Positions 8,554-16,034 of a stretch of 47,896 nucleotides of DNA are shown in pieces; the stretch's first letter is position 1; each line of letters opens with the position of its first letter. Origin of the DNA: Pseudomonas brassicae (GTDB lineage Bacteria; Pseudomonadota; Gammaproteobacteria; Pseudomonadales; Pseudomonadaceae). The notes under the pieces are model-generated. The model was not told the origin of the DNA, did not search any database, and was given only the letters and a program-made list of their open reading frames with translations. The stretch covers positions 1 through 47,896 of the forward strand of contig NZ_JAAHBU010000170.1 in NCBI RefSeq assembly GCF_010671725.1, written 5' to 3'. Both the position numbers and the translations under genes were made by a program.

Positions 8554-10236
8554 TCAGTCGGCCAGGGCAATCGGGCCGATTTGGTTGAAGACGTCGCCCG
8601 GGCCCGGGTTGTCGGCGTGGGTACGGCCACCGAAGTGGTGCATGATGCCCCATACCGCGTTGAGCGAGGTCTGCACCGCGCCCTCGACCCAGGCCGGGGT
8701 CCAGGATACGTCGTCACCGGCGATGAACATGCCGCGCTGTTCGGCGGGCATGTCCTGCTGCATGAAGTGCGCGTACATGCGCTGATTGTAGCGATAGTGG
8801 CCGGGCAGGGCGCCCTTGAAGGCGCCAAGGAAGTGCGGGTCGGCTTCCCACGACACGGTGATCGGGTCACCGATGATGTGCCCGGCGATATCGACCTTGG
8901 GGTAGATCTTCTTCAGCGCGTCCAGGGCCAGCTTCACGCGCTTTTCCACCGGGTGCGGGAGCATCTTCAGCGCATCGCTCATCCACGAGTACGACAGGCA
9001 GATCACCCCAGGTTTGTCGTCGCCGTTGTCGAACAGATAGGTGCCGCGGGTGAGACGGTCGGTGAGGGTCATGCTCATCAGGTCGCGACCGGTCTGTGGG
9101 TCCTTGTCCTTCCAGAACGGGCGGTCGACCATCACGAAGGTCTTCGACGCCTGCATGTAGCGAGTACGGTCCAGGGCCATCCACATCTTCTGCGAGAACA
9201 GTGATTCTTCGCATTCGATCTGGGTGGTCAGCAGCCAGCTCTGGCAAGTGGTGAGCACGGCGGCGTAATGGCGGGTGTCGCCCCAGGTGTCGGTAACGGC
9301 CAGGCGGCCGTCGGCCGCGCGCGCGATGCTTTTCACGCCTGAGCGCGGTGCGCCATGGTGCAGGCTGCTGAGGCTGGTACCGGCGGGCCAGTGCGCACAG
9401 CGCTGCGGCACATGGCGCCAGATGCCCTGCGGCACCTGCTCCACCCCGCCGACCACGAGGTGCTGGTGATCGTCGCAGTTGGTCATCACCACGCGGAAGA
9501 TTTCCAGCATCGAGTTGGGGAAGTCCGAGTCCCAGCCGCCGGTGCCGAAACCGACCTGGCCGAACACTTCGCGGTGCAGGAAACTGAGCTTGGCGAAGGC
9601 CTTGGAGGTGGCCACGAAGTCGTAGAAGGTGCGGTCGTCCCACAGCGGCACCAGGGTGTTCCAGAGTTCCTTGAGGCGCGGTACGTCGCGTTCGCGGATG
9701 GCCTGCTGGATATCGCCGAAGCGTGCACCGTCTTCCAGCGCATCGGCCCAGGCGTCGGCGACCTCCTGGAACAGCGCGGGCAGGTCGGCGAGTGTCTCGG
9801 CGTAGTGGGTCTGGCCTTCGAGGTCGACCACGGTACTGCCGGAGGCGGGTGTCAGCGGGTTGGGAAACGGGCGGGTTTCAAGCCCGAGTTTGTCGACGTA
9901 GTGATAGAAGGCGGTGGACGATACCGGGAAACGCATGCCGCCCAGTTCCGCGACGATGCCATCGGTGCCGGCGAAGCTTTGCGAACGCAGACGCCCGCCC
10001 ATTTTCGAGGCCTCGTAGACCACCGGCTTGAGGCCCAGCTTCATCAGTTCGTAGGCGGCGACCAGCCCGGCGATACCGGCGCCGACGATGGCGACTTCTT
10101 CGCCGTGGCGATCGCTGGGGATGCTGCCCAGGCCGGCCGGGTGCTCGATCCAGTCGTCAAAGGCGAAGGGGAAGTCGGGGCCGAAAATGGTGATGGGTTT
10201 TTTGCCGTCGGCGGGGTGGCGATTGTTCTTGTTCAT
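8554..10236 (-). CDS. davB: DavB-like lysine 2-monooxygenase (flavin amine oxidase)
   Basis: A 560-residue FAD enzyme of the tryptophan/lysine 2-monooxygenase family. It oxidatively decarboxylates L-lysine to 5-aminovaleramide. The dinucleotide-binding motif VAIVGAGIAGLVAAYEL with the ribose-binding Glu (VVYEAS) is near residues 50-80, followed by GGRLRSQ and, near the end, MFIAGDDVSWTPAWVEGA, the second FAD contact. ATG 10236 is preferred to an in-frame TTG at 10251 because the family starts MNK with PITIFGPDFPFAFDDW soon after. The segment 10237-10443 between it and the Lrp-type gene should hold its promoter. Frequently mis-annotated as tryptophan 2-monooxygenase. Confidence 0.92.
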   Translation of the reverse strand: MNKNNRHPADGKKPITIFGPDFPFAFDDWIEHPAGLGSIPSDRHGEEVAIVGAGIAGLVAAYELMKLGLKPVVYEASKMGGRLRSQSFAGTDGIVAELGGMRFPVSSTAFYHYVDKLGLETRPFPNPLTPASGSTVVDLEGQTHYAETLADLPALFQEVADAWADALEDGARFGDIQQAIRERDVPRLKELWNTLVPLWDDRTFYDFVATSKAFAKLSFLHREVFGQVGFGTGGWDSDFPNSMLEIFRVVMTNCDDHQHLVVGGVEQVPQGIWRHVPQRCAHWPAGTSLSSLHHGAPRSGVKSIARAADGRLAVTDTWGDTRHYAAVLTTCQSWLLTTQIECEESLFSQKMWMALDRTRYMQASKTFVMVDRPFWKDKDPQTGRDLMSMTLTDRLTRGTYLFDNGDDKPGVICLSYSWMSDALKMLPHPVEKRVKLALDALKKIYPKVDIAGHIIGDPITVSWEADPHFLGAFKGALPGHYRYNQRMYAHFMQQDMPAEQRGMFIAGDDVSWTPAWVEGAVQTSLNAVWGIMHHFGGRTHADNPGPGDVFNQIGPIALAD

Positions 10237-10443
10237 AGGGGACCTGGCCAAGGGCTGCGCGAGAGGCGAAGCTTGAGTATAGGAAATGCCTGGCGGTCAT
10301 TTTACGGGGCGCGGGTGTTGGTTATTAAGGTACAGAGTGTCGTCGTTTTGTGGTGATTTTGGTCATTGTGACGATGCTGATATGCAGAATGATGCGTGTG
10401 TACGCTGGCTCTGCGCGTGTTGATCACCTCGGCGCTGTGAGTG

Positions 10444-10902
10444 TCAAACCGGCTGGCCGCGGTCCACCTTGCTGCTGAGGATGATCGAGGTGGTGGTCTT
10501 TTCCACCCCTTCGACGTTGCCGATCTGGTCCAGCAGTTGGTCCAGTTGCTCCGGCGAGTCGCTGCGCAGCCACGCCACGTAGTCGTACTCGCCGCTCACC
10601 GCACACAACTGCTGAACCTGGCCCATGGCACTCAATCGGCGCACCACGTCCTTGCCTGCTCGTGGGCGTACGGTGATGCCGACGTACGCCTGCAAGCCAC
10701 CGTCGATCACCCGTTGGCCCAGGCGTACACCGTAACCACTGATGACGTGGGTGTTTTCCAGGCGCGCCAGGCGCGAGGTCACGGTGGTGCGCGCAATGCC
10801 CAGTTGGCGGGCCAGCATGGCCACGCTTTCACGGGCGTTGATCTGCAGGGCGGCAATCAGTTGGCGGTCGATTTCGTCGAGGGCTGCGGGGCGGGTGGGC
10901 AT
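10444..10902 (-). CDS. Lrp/AsnC-family transcriptional regulator, likely of davBA
   Basis: A 152-residue regulator with the N-terminal helix-turn-helix (ALDEIDRQLIAALQ, LARQLGIARTTVTSRLARLE, about residues 8-55) and the C-terminal RAM ligand-binding/oligomerisation domain (AYVGITVRP, VQQLCAVSGEYDYVAWL). It lies directly upstream of davB on the same strand, 207 bases away, so amino-acid-responsive control of the lysine genes is the natural guess; the ligand is unknown. A perfect palindrome sits 31 bases before its start. Confidence 0.88.
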   Translation of the reverse strand: MPTRPAALDEIDRQLIAALQINARESVAMLARQLGIARTTVTSRLARLENTHVISGYGVRLGQRVIDGGLQAYVGITVRPRAGKDVVRRLSAMGQVQQLCAVSGEYDYVAWLRSDSPEQLDQLLDQIGNVEGVEKTTTSIILSSKVDRGQPV

Positions 10903-10932
10903 GGACAGGGTTCGTTTCAGTTGGCTCGATAG

Positions 10933-10963
10933 GTGAGCCGATTAACGCAGCTAATCGGCTCAC
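10933..10963. promoter_or_regulatory. Twelve-pair perfect palindrome upstream of the Lrp-type gene
   Basis: GTGAGCCGATTA (10933-10944) and TAATCGGCTCAC (10952-10963) are perfect inverted copies separated by ACGCAGC. There is no T-rich tract on either side, so it does not look like a terminator. Its place just before the regulator start, in the divergent gap with the iron cassette, suggests an operator for the Lrp/AsnC protein or a 5' leader hairpin. This is inference from symmetry and position. Confidence 0.5.
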
Positions 10964-11082
10964 TGTCCACGGTGCAGCGATCAGCCAGCCGTCGGGGGTC
11001 TATGCCCTCAGCCTGGCCAGCTCATCCGGCTGAAAACCTCCTGTGCACACACCACCCGGGGTGACATTCGTCAGCGAATGTT

Positions 11083-11101
11083 TGTAATGGGAATGATTCG
11101 C
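11083..11101 (+). promoter_or_regulatory. Probable Fur box upstream of the iron-cassette sigma factor
   Basis: TGTAATGGGAATGATTCGC matches 12 of 19 positions of the Fur consensus GATAATGATAATCATTATC, including the TAATG and AAT-ATT cores. It lies about 70-85 bases before the sigma-factor start, the usual place for iron repression of a FecI-type gene. A perfect six-pair hairpin CATTCG-TCAG-CGAATG (11065-11080) is just upstream of it. Confidence 0.6.
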
Positions 11102-11168
11102 TATTAAGGTGCGCGCGGTCGCCATGCGTATTCGTGGCTTTTTTGGGCTTCCCGGGCTGGGGCGTGCC

Positions 11169-11683
11169 ATGTCGCAACCTGAAACCGACTCGATCTCCCT
11201 TGATGTGCTCTACGGTGCGCACCACGGCTGGCTGCATGGCTGGTTGCGGCGTTCGGTAGGGTGTTCGCAGCACGCCGCGGACCTGGCGCAGGACACGTTC
11301 CTGCGCCTGCTGGTGCGTGGTCAACCGGTCAGCAACCTGGCGCCACGGGCCTTGCTCGCGCGGATCGCGCGGGGCCTGATGATCGATCACTGGCGGCGCG
11401 ATGCACTGGAGCGGGCCTATCTCGAGACCCTGGCGCAATTGCCCGTGAGCAGCCATCCATCACCGGAGGTTCGCCACCAGCTCTGCAGTGCCTGGAGCGC
11501 ATCGCGCAGTTGCTCGACGGTCTCAAGCCGGCGGTGCGTGAAGCCTTTATGCTGTATCAACTGGGCGGTTTGAGCCACGCGCAGGTGGCGCTGGAACTGG
11601 GTGTGTCCAGCCGCACCGTCGAGCGCCATGTGGCCAGCGCGCTGCTGCACTGCTATCGCGTGTGTTTCGAGGAGCAGCCGTGA
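11169..11683 (+). CDS. FecI-type ECF sigma factor (one-base deletion)
   Basis: An iron-starvation ECF sigma factor of about 171 residues that would transcribe the adjacent receptor gene. Region 2 reads LYGAHHGWLHGWLRRSVG, AADLAQDTFLRLL and ARGLMIDHWRRDALERAYLE. Region 4 reads LKPAVREAFMLYQLGGLSHAQVALELGVSSRTVERHVASALLHC in the other frame. The frames join if one G is restored in the CAG-CT at about 11480. The start MSQPETDS is chosen by family alignment; earlier in-frame starts (GTG 11109, ATG 11124) would add non-conserved residues. The stop overlaps the FecR-type start by four bases (GTGA). Likely Fur-controlled through the upstream site. Confidence 0.88.
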
Positions 11684-12603
11684 AGGTGAAGGCCGAGCGC
11701 CTGCCTGAGCCCATCGTCCGGGCGGCCATTGCCTGGCAGATGCGCTTGCGTGCCAATGCCGCCAGTGCCGAGGTGCAGTGCCAGTTCCAGGAGTGGCTGG
11801 GCCGCGATGCCCGCCATCTGCTCGCCTGGCAACGCTTGCAGCAGATGGGCGGGCTGTTCCGGGCCAGCCCGTTGCCCGATGCAGCCCAGACCATCCCTTT
11901 GTTGCGTCGGGCCGACGTGGACCTGGGACGGCGCCGCGCGTTGAAGGTGCTCGGCCTGGGCGCGGCAGGTGCCACGCTGCTGGCGGTCAATGCGCCGCCG
12001 GCCTGGCATGCCGACTTCTCCACGGCCATTGGCGAGCGTCGGCAGTTCACGCTGGCGGACGGTGCGCAGGTGCTGCTCAACACCGGCAGTGCGCTGGATG
12101 TACAGGGGCGCGAGCTGGTGCTGCGTGCCGGCGAAGTGCTGGTGGAGGGCGTCCTATGGCAGGCGCGCTGCCGCTTTGCCGGGTGCGAGGGGCAGCAGGC
12201 CCGCGTGCTGTTGCGCGAGCAGGATGGCTACAGCGAGATTCGCGTGGTGCGTGGCCAGGTGCAGGTTCGCGCTGCAGGCCAGCAGCGCCTGCTGCAGGCG
12301 GGCGAGGGCCTGGGCGTGTCGGCCCAGGGCATGACCCCGCTGGCCCCTGGGCCGCTCGACCCGTTTGCCTGGGCGCGTGGCCTGATGGTGGTCAACGATA
12401 TTCGCCTGGCCGCGTTCCTGGCCGAGGCCGGGCGTTACCGCAAGGGCTGGCTGGGCTGCGACAGTGCCGTGGCCGAGCTGCGCCTGTCCGGGGTGTTCCG
12501 CTTGGACGAGCCGATGCAGATGCTGCGCAACATCAGCCATTTGTTGCCGGTGAAAATCGTCGAGCGAACCCGTTGGTGGGTTCGCATCGTGGCAGTGGCA
12601 TAA
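11680..12603 (+). CDS. FecR-type transmembrane sigma regulator
   Basis: A 307-residue inner-membrane regulator that holds or activates the preceding sigma factor in response to the receptor. It has the cytosolic N-terminal DUF4880-like segment (PIVRAAIAWQMRLRA, FQEWLGRDARHLLAWQRLQQM), one membrane span at about residues 90-108 (LKVLGLGAAGATLLAVNA), then the periplasmic FecR domain (GERRQFTLADGAQVLLNTGSAL, LRAGEVLVE) and a C-terminal STN-like part (LSGVFRLDEPMQMLRNI). GTG 11680 is chosen because it overlaps the sigma stop and follows GAGGAG. Translationally coupled to the sigma gene. Confidence 0.88.
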   Translation: MKVKAERLPEPIVRAAIAWQMRLRANAASAEVQCQFQEWLGRDARHLLAWQRLQQMGGLFRASPLPDAAQTIPLLRRADVDLGRRRALKVLGLGAAGATLLAVNAPPAWHADFSTAIGERRQFTLADGAQVLLNTGSALDVQGRELVLRAGEVLVEGVLWQARCRFAGCEGQQARVLLREQDGYSEIRVVRGQVQVRAAGQQRLLQAGEGLGVSAQGMTPLAPGPLDPFAWARGLMVVNDIRLAAFLAEAGRYRKGWLGCDSAVAELRLSGVFRLDEPMQMLRNISHLLPVKIVERTRWWVRIVAVA

Positions 12604-12654
12604 AAAACTGTCGGACTTTTTCGACTCGTCCGGTTAGGGAAGATCATTCTCTCA

Positions 12655-15037
12655 ATGGATACCCTCATGCGTTCTGCCAAACCCCTGCCGCTCCCTCACG
12701 CGCCGCGTGCGCTGCCCATGGCTGTGTGCCTGGTGCTGGCCTTGATGGGCACTGCCGCGAGCCTGCCGGTGCAGGCCGCAACACCTGCCTCTGCGGCGGC
12801 TGCACCGCGCATTGCGGCCGGGCCGCTGGGGCAGGCGTTGAGCACGTTCGCCGAACGCGCAGGCATCACCCTGTCGTATTCGCCGCAACAGGTGCGCGGC
12901 CTGAACAGCCCGGGCCTGGCCGGCGGCGGGTCGCTGGAGGACGGGCTGGCGGCCCTGCTGGGCAGCAGCGGCCTGGTGGCGCGCAAGACGGCGTCCGGCT
13001 ATGTGGTGGTGCCGGCGCCGACCGCGTCGAGCCTTGAACTGGATGCCACCAGCATTGATGCAAGCGCCGTGCAAAGCGCGTTTGCCCCGGTTACGGGGTA
13101 CTTCGCCAGCACGGCCAGCAGCGCCACCAAGACCGATCGGCCAATCCTGGAAACCGCGCAGAGCATCAGCGTGGTGACCGCCGAGCAGATCGCCGACCGC
13201 AAGGTCAACCGGGTGGAGGACGCGGTGGCCTACAGCGCAGGCGTGCGGGTGGGCAGTTCGGGGCTTGATCCGCGTTTCGACATGATCAGCGTGCGCGGTT
13301 TCGAGACCACCATGCCGCCGACTTCCTCGACGGCCTGCGTCAGCCCGGCAGCGGCTGGCTGTCGTTGTACTCCACCGAGGCCTACAACCTGGAACGTATC
13401 GAGGTGCTCAAGGGCCCGGCCTCGGTGCTTTACGGGCAGATCAGCCCGGGCGGCATGGTCAACCGGGTGAGCAAGCGACCCAGCCTGCAGGCCAGCAACG
13501 AAGTGCAGGTGCAATCCGGCAATTACAACCATCAACAGGGCCAGTTCGATATCGGTGGTCGCCTGGATGAGGACGGTGATGTGCTGTTTCGAAGCGTCGG
13601 CGTGTATCGCGATGCCGAGAACTACATCGAACAACTGAACAACGATGTGCGCATGCTCGCGCCGTCGCTGAGCTGGCAGATCGACCCCGACACCAGCTTG
13701 ACCGTGCTGGCGCAGTACCAGGAGCGTGAAACCGCAGGCTCGCCGATGCTCTACCAGCAAGGTGACCACCTGACCAACTTCTGGCAGGGCGACGAATACT
13801 TCGACAAGCTGGAGCAGCGCCAGTGGACGCTCGGCTACGAGTTCGAGCACCGCTTCAACGACACCTTCACCTTCCAGCAGAACCTGCGTTATGGCCAGGT
13901 GAACACCACCAACCAGTACCTGGAGCCGACGGACGCCGGCGATGGTCACACCCTCAACCGTGATGCGATCGGTGTCTACGAGGACATGTCTTCGCTGTCG
14001 ACCGACACCCGGCTGGTCAGCCGTTTCGACACCGGTGCGCTGCGCCACACGCTGGTCAGCGGCTGGGACTACGCGCTGGTCGAGACCTCGCTGTTGTATG
14101 CCATGGCCCGGGCCCGTCGCTGGACCGGCATGCACCGGACTACCACCAGCCGGTGGCGCGCCCGAGCGACCCGCTGGCCGACGAAGACGGGCTGGAGCAC
14201 CGCAGCGGCGTATACCTGCAGGACCAGCTCGAGATCGATCGCTGGCGCCTGTCGGCTGGCCTGCGCCGCGACTTCGTGCATGTACGGCGCAGCAACAACC
14301 TGGCCGATACAAACCGCAAGGACACCGACTCGGCGACCACCGGCCAGCTCGGCGTGCTCTACCTGTTCGACAACGGCATTGCGCCGTACGCCAGCTACGC
14401 CACCTCGTTCCTGCCGCAGAGCAGCAGCCAGCCTGATGGCTCGCCGTACAAGGCGACCGAGGGCAAGCAGTACGAAGTGGGCCTGAAGTACCAGCCGCCA
14501 GGCACCGAGACGATGCTGACGGCGTCGCTCTATCACCTGACCCAGCGCAACGTGCTCAACCGCGACCTGTCCGACCCGCTCAAGAGCATCGCGACGGGCG
14601 AGCAGGTATCCCGCGGGCTTGAACTGGAAGCCGTATCCGACCTGAGCGAGCGTCTGAGAATGACTGCCAGCTACAGCTACAACGACGCCGAGGTGACCCA
14701 AAGCAATGACGGCAACGAAGGCAAGGCACCGCTGAACGTGCCGCGCCACCTGGCATCGCTGTGGCTCGATTACCGCCTGCCGTTCGGCCTGGGAGTGTCG
14801 GGTGGTGCGCGCTATACCGGCAGCAACTATGGCGACAATGACAACAGGGTGAAGAACGAGGGCTACACGCTGGTCGATGCCGGTGTGCATTACGACTTCG
14901 GTGGTGGCCTGGACGGGGTGCGTCTGGCTTTCAACGTGCGCAACCTGGCCGACAAGCGCTACATCAATTGTCAGCAGGGTTATTGCTATCGGGGCGAGGC
15001 CCGCAGCCTGGTCACCAGTCTGAGCTATCGCTGGTAA
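12655..15037 (+). CDS. TonB-dependent ferric-siderophore receptor with signalling domain (two one-base deletions)
   Basis: An outer-membrane receptor of about 794 residues. In order: signal peptide ending near VQAA, an STN signalling domain (about residues 50-105, GPLGQALSTFAERAGITLSYSP), the plug (SISVVTAEQIADRKVNRVEDA, ISVRGFE, IEVLKGPASVLYGQISPGG) and the 22-strand barrel ending in SLSYRW with the terminal aromatic residue. The STN domain means it signals through the preceding FecR/sigma pair. The frame breaks near 13314 (ATGGCC read as ATGCC) and near 14109 (a G run one short); adding one G at each restores a continuous protein. Closest in type to ferrichrome/hydroxamate or catecholate receptors; ligand unknown. 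The 51-base gap before it should carry the ECF promoter. Confidence 0.9.
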
Positions 15038-15048
15038 GGAGAACGAGC

Positions 15049-15888
15049 ATGATTGGCAGAGTAATGGTTTGGCTGGGTGCACTGGTGCTCAGTGGTGTTG
15101 CGGCGGTGCAGGCGCAGCCGGTGACGCTCGATGGCACCGAGCAGTGGACGATGAACAGTGCCGAGGGGCGCGAGTACCGCATCATGATCAGCCTGCCGGA
15201 GGGCGATGTGCCGTGGACGGGTGGCTATCCGGTGATCTACCTGCTGGACGGCAACGCCTACTTCCCGGCCTTTCATGCGGCCAAGCGCGCGCAGGACCGG
15301 CTGCGCGGCGCGATCCTGGTAGCCATCGGCTACCCGAGCGATACGCCGCTGGACTTCGAGCGCCGTGCATTCGACCTGTCGCCGCCGCAGCCGGCCGAGC
15401 GTAATACCCCGCCACAGGGCGGGCAGGACCTGTTCCTGGCGTTCATCGAGAAGCGCCTGATGCCCAAGGTGGCCGAGCGCTTCAAGGTCGACCCGGACCA
15501 GCGCAGCCTGGTAGGGCATTCGTTTGGCGGCATGTTCGGGGTGTATGCGCTGTTTACCCGGCCGGCGTTGTTCCAGCATGTGGTGGCGGTGAGCCCGAGC
15601 CTGTGGTGGCGCGATCGTTACCTGATGGCGCCGGAGCGTGCGTTCATCAAGCAGGCGCATGCAGGGCAGGTGGACCTGACCCATCGCAGCCTGACGTTGC
15701 TGATGGGCGAGCGCGACATGGTGCAGGAGATCCAGGACGCACGCGCGTTGCAACTGCGCCTGCAGGACTTGTCGCAGTACGGGCTGCGCAGCGATTTCCA
15801 GATCGAGGCGGGCGAGGACCACATGTCGGTGCCGTTTCGCATCCCTACGCGGGTGCTGGATGAGTTGATCAGTACGCGGCGGTTTTGA
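15049..15888 (+). CDS. Periplasmic alpha/beta-hydrolase esterase, probable siderophore hydrolase
   Basis: A 279-residue hydrolase of the putative-esterase (esterase D/Fes/IroE) family. It has an N-terminal signal peptide (VMVWLGALVLSGVAAVQAQ), YPVIYLLDGNAYF, the nucleophile elbow GHSFGGMFG near residue 162 and a C-terminal EDHMS histidine. The start has AAGGAGAACGAGC before ATG 15049 and follows the receptor stop by 11 bases. Periplasmic location beside a siderophore receptor suggests it opens the backbone of an imported ester siderophore (IroE-like) or cleaves it after uptake; the substrate is inferred. Confidence 0.82.
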   Translation: MIGRVMVWLGALVLSGVAAVQAQPVTLDGTEQWTMNSAEGREYRIMISLPEGDVPWTGGYPVIYLLDGNAYFPAFHAAKRAQDRLRGAILVAIGYPSDTPLDFERRAFDLSPPQPAERNTPPQGGQDLFLAFIEKRLMPKVAERFKVDPDQRSLVGHSFGGMFGVYALFTRPALFQHVVAVSPSLWWRDRYLMAPERAFIKQAHAGQVDLTHRSLTLLMGERDMVQEIQDARALQLRLQDLSQYGLRSDFQIEAGEDHMSVPFRIPTRVLDELISTRRF

Positions 15889-15916
15889 GGGGGCGTTTAA
15901 AGCGACCATTCATGCA

Positions 15917-15939
15917 AAAGCCGCGCAATGCGCGGCTTT
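15917..15939. terminator. Bidirectional terminator between esterase gene and tRNA
   Basis: AAAGCCGCGC and GCGCGGCTTT form a ten-pair stem with an AAT loop. The minus-strand copy continues as GGCTTTTGC, which can end tRNA transcription, and the plus-strand copy GGCTTTCGATTT can end the iron cassette. Confidence 0.7.
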
Positions 15940-15944
15940 CGATT

Positions 15945-16021
15945 TGGTGGGCCCACACGGACTTGAACCGTGGACCAAAGGATTATGAGTCCTCTGCTCT
16001 AACCAACTGAGCTATAGGCCC
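15945..16021 (-). tRNA. tRNA-Ile(CAU), lysidine-type
   Basis: A complete 77-base cloverleaf with encoded CCA: acceptor GGGCCTA/TGGGCCC, D-arm GCTC-AGTTGGTTA-GAGC, anticodon stem GAGGA/TCCTT with loop CTCATAA, T-arm CACGG-TTCAAGT-CCGTG. The CAU anticodon could be Met or Ile2. The C4-G69 and C5-G68 pairs and the TTCAAGT T-loop match tRNA-Ile2, in which TilS converts C34 to lysidine to read AUA, rather than elongator tRNA-Met. It begins 13 bases after the rmcA stop and may be cotranscribed with it. Confidence 0.85.
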
Positions 16022-16034
16022 CAGTGGACGCGGA

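Noticed and set aside
12604..12654. PvdS-type promoter (TAAAT then CGT) before the TonB receptor
   Set aside because: A TAAAA and a CGT are present but 21 bases apart rather than 16-17, so the match is not convincing.
15945..16021. Reading the CAU tRNA as elongator or initiator tRNA-Met
   Set aside because: The C4-G69/C5-G68 pairs and TTCAAGT loop match tRNA-Ile2, and the acceptor is fully paired at 1-72, unlike the initiator.
10903..16021. Genomic island with attachment repeats at the tRNA
   Set aside because: No integrase, no copy of the tRNA 3' end near the far side, and no clear composition change were seen; only the position is suggestive.
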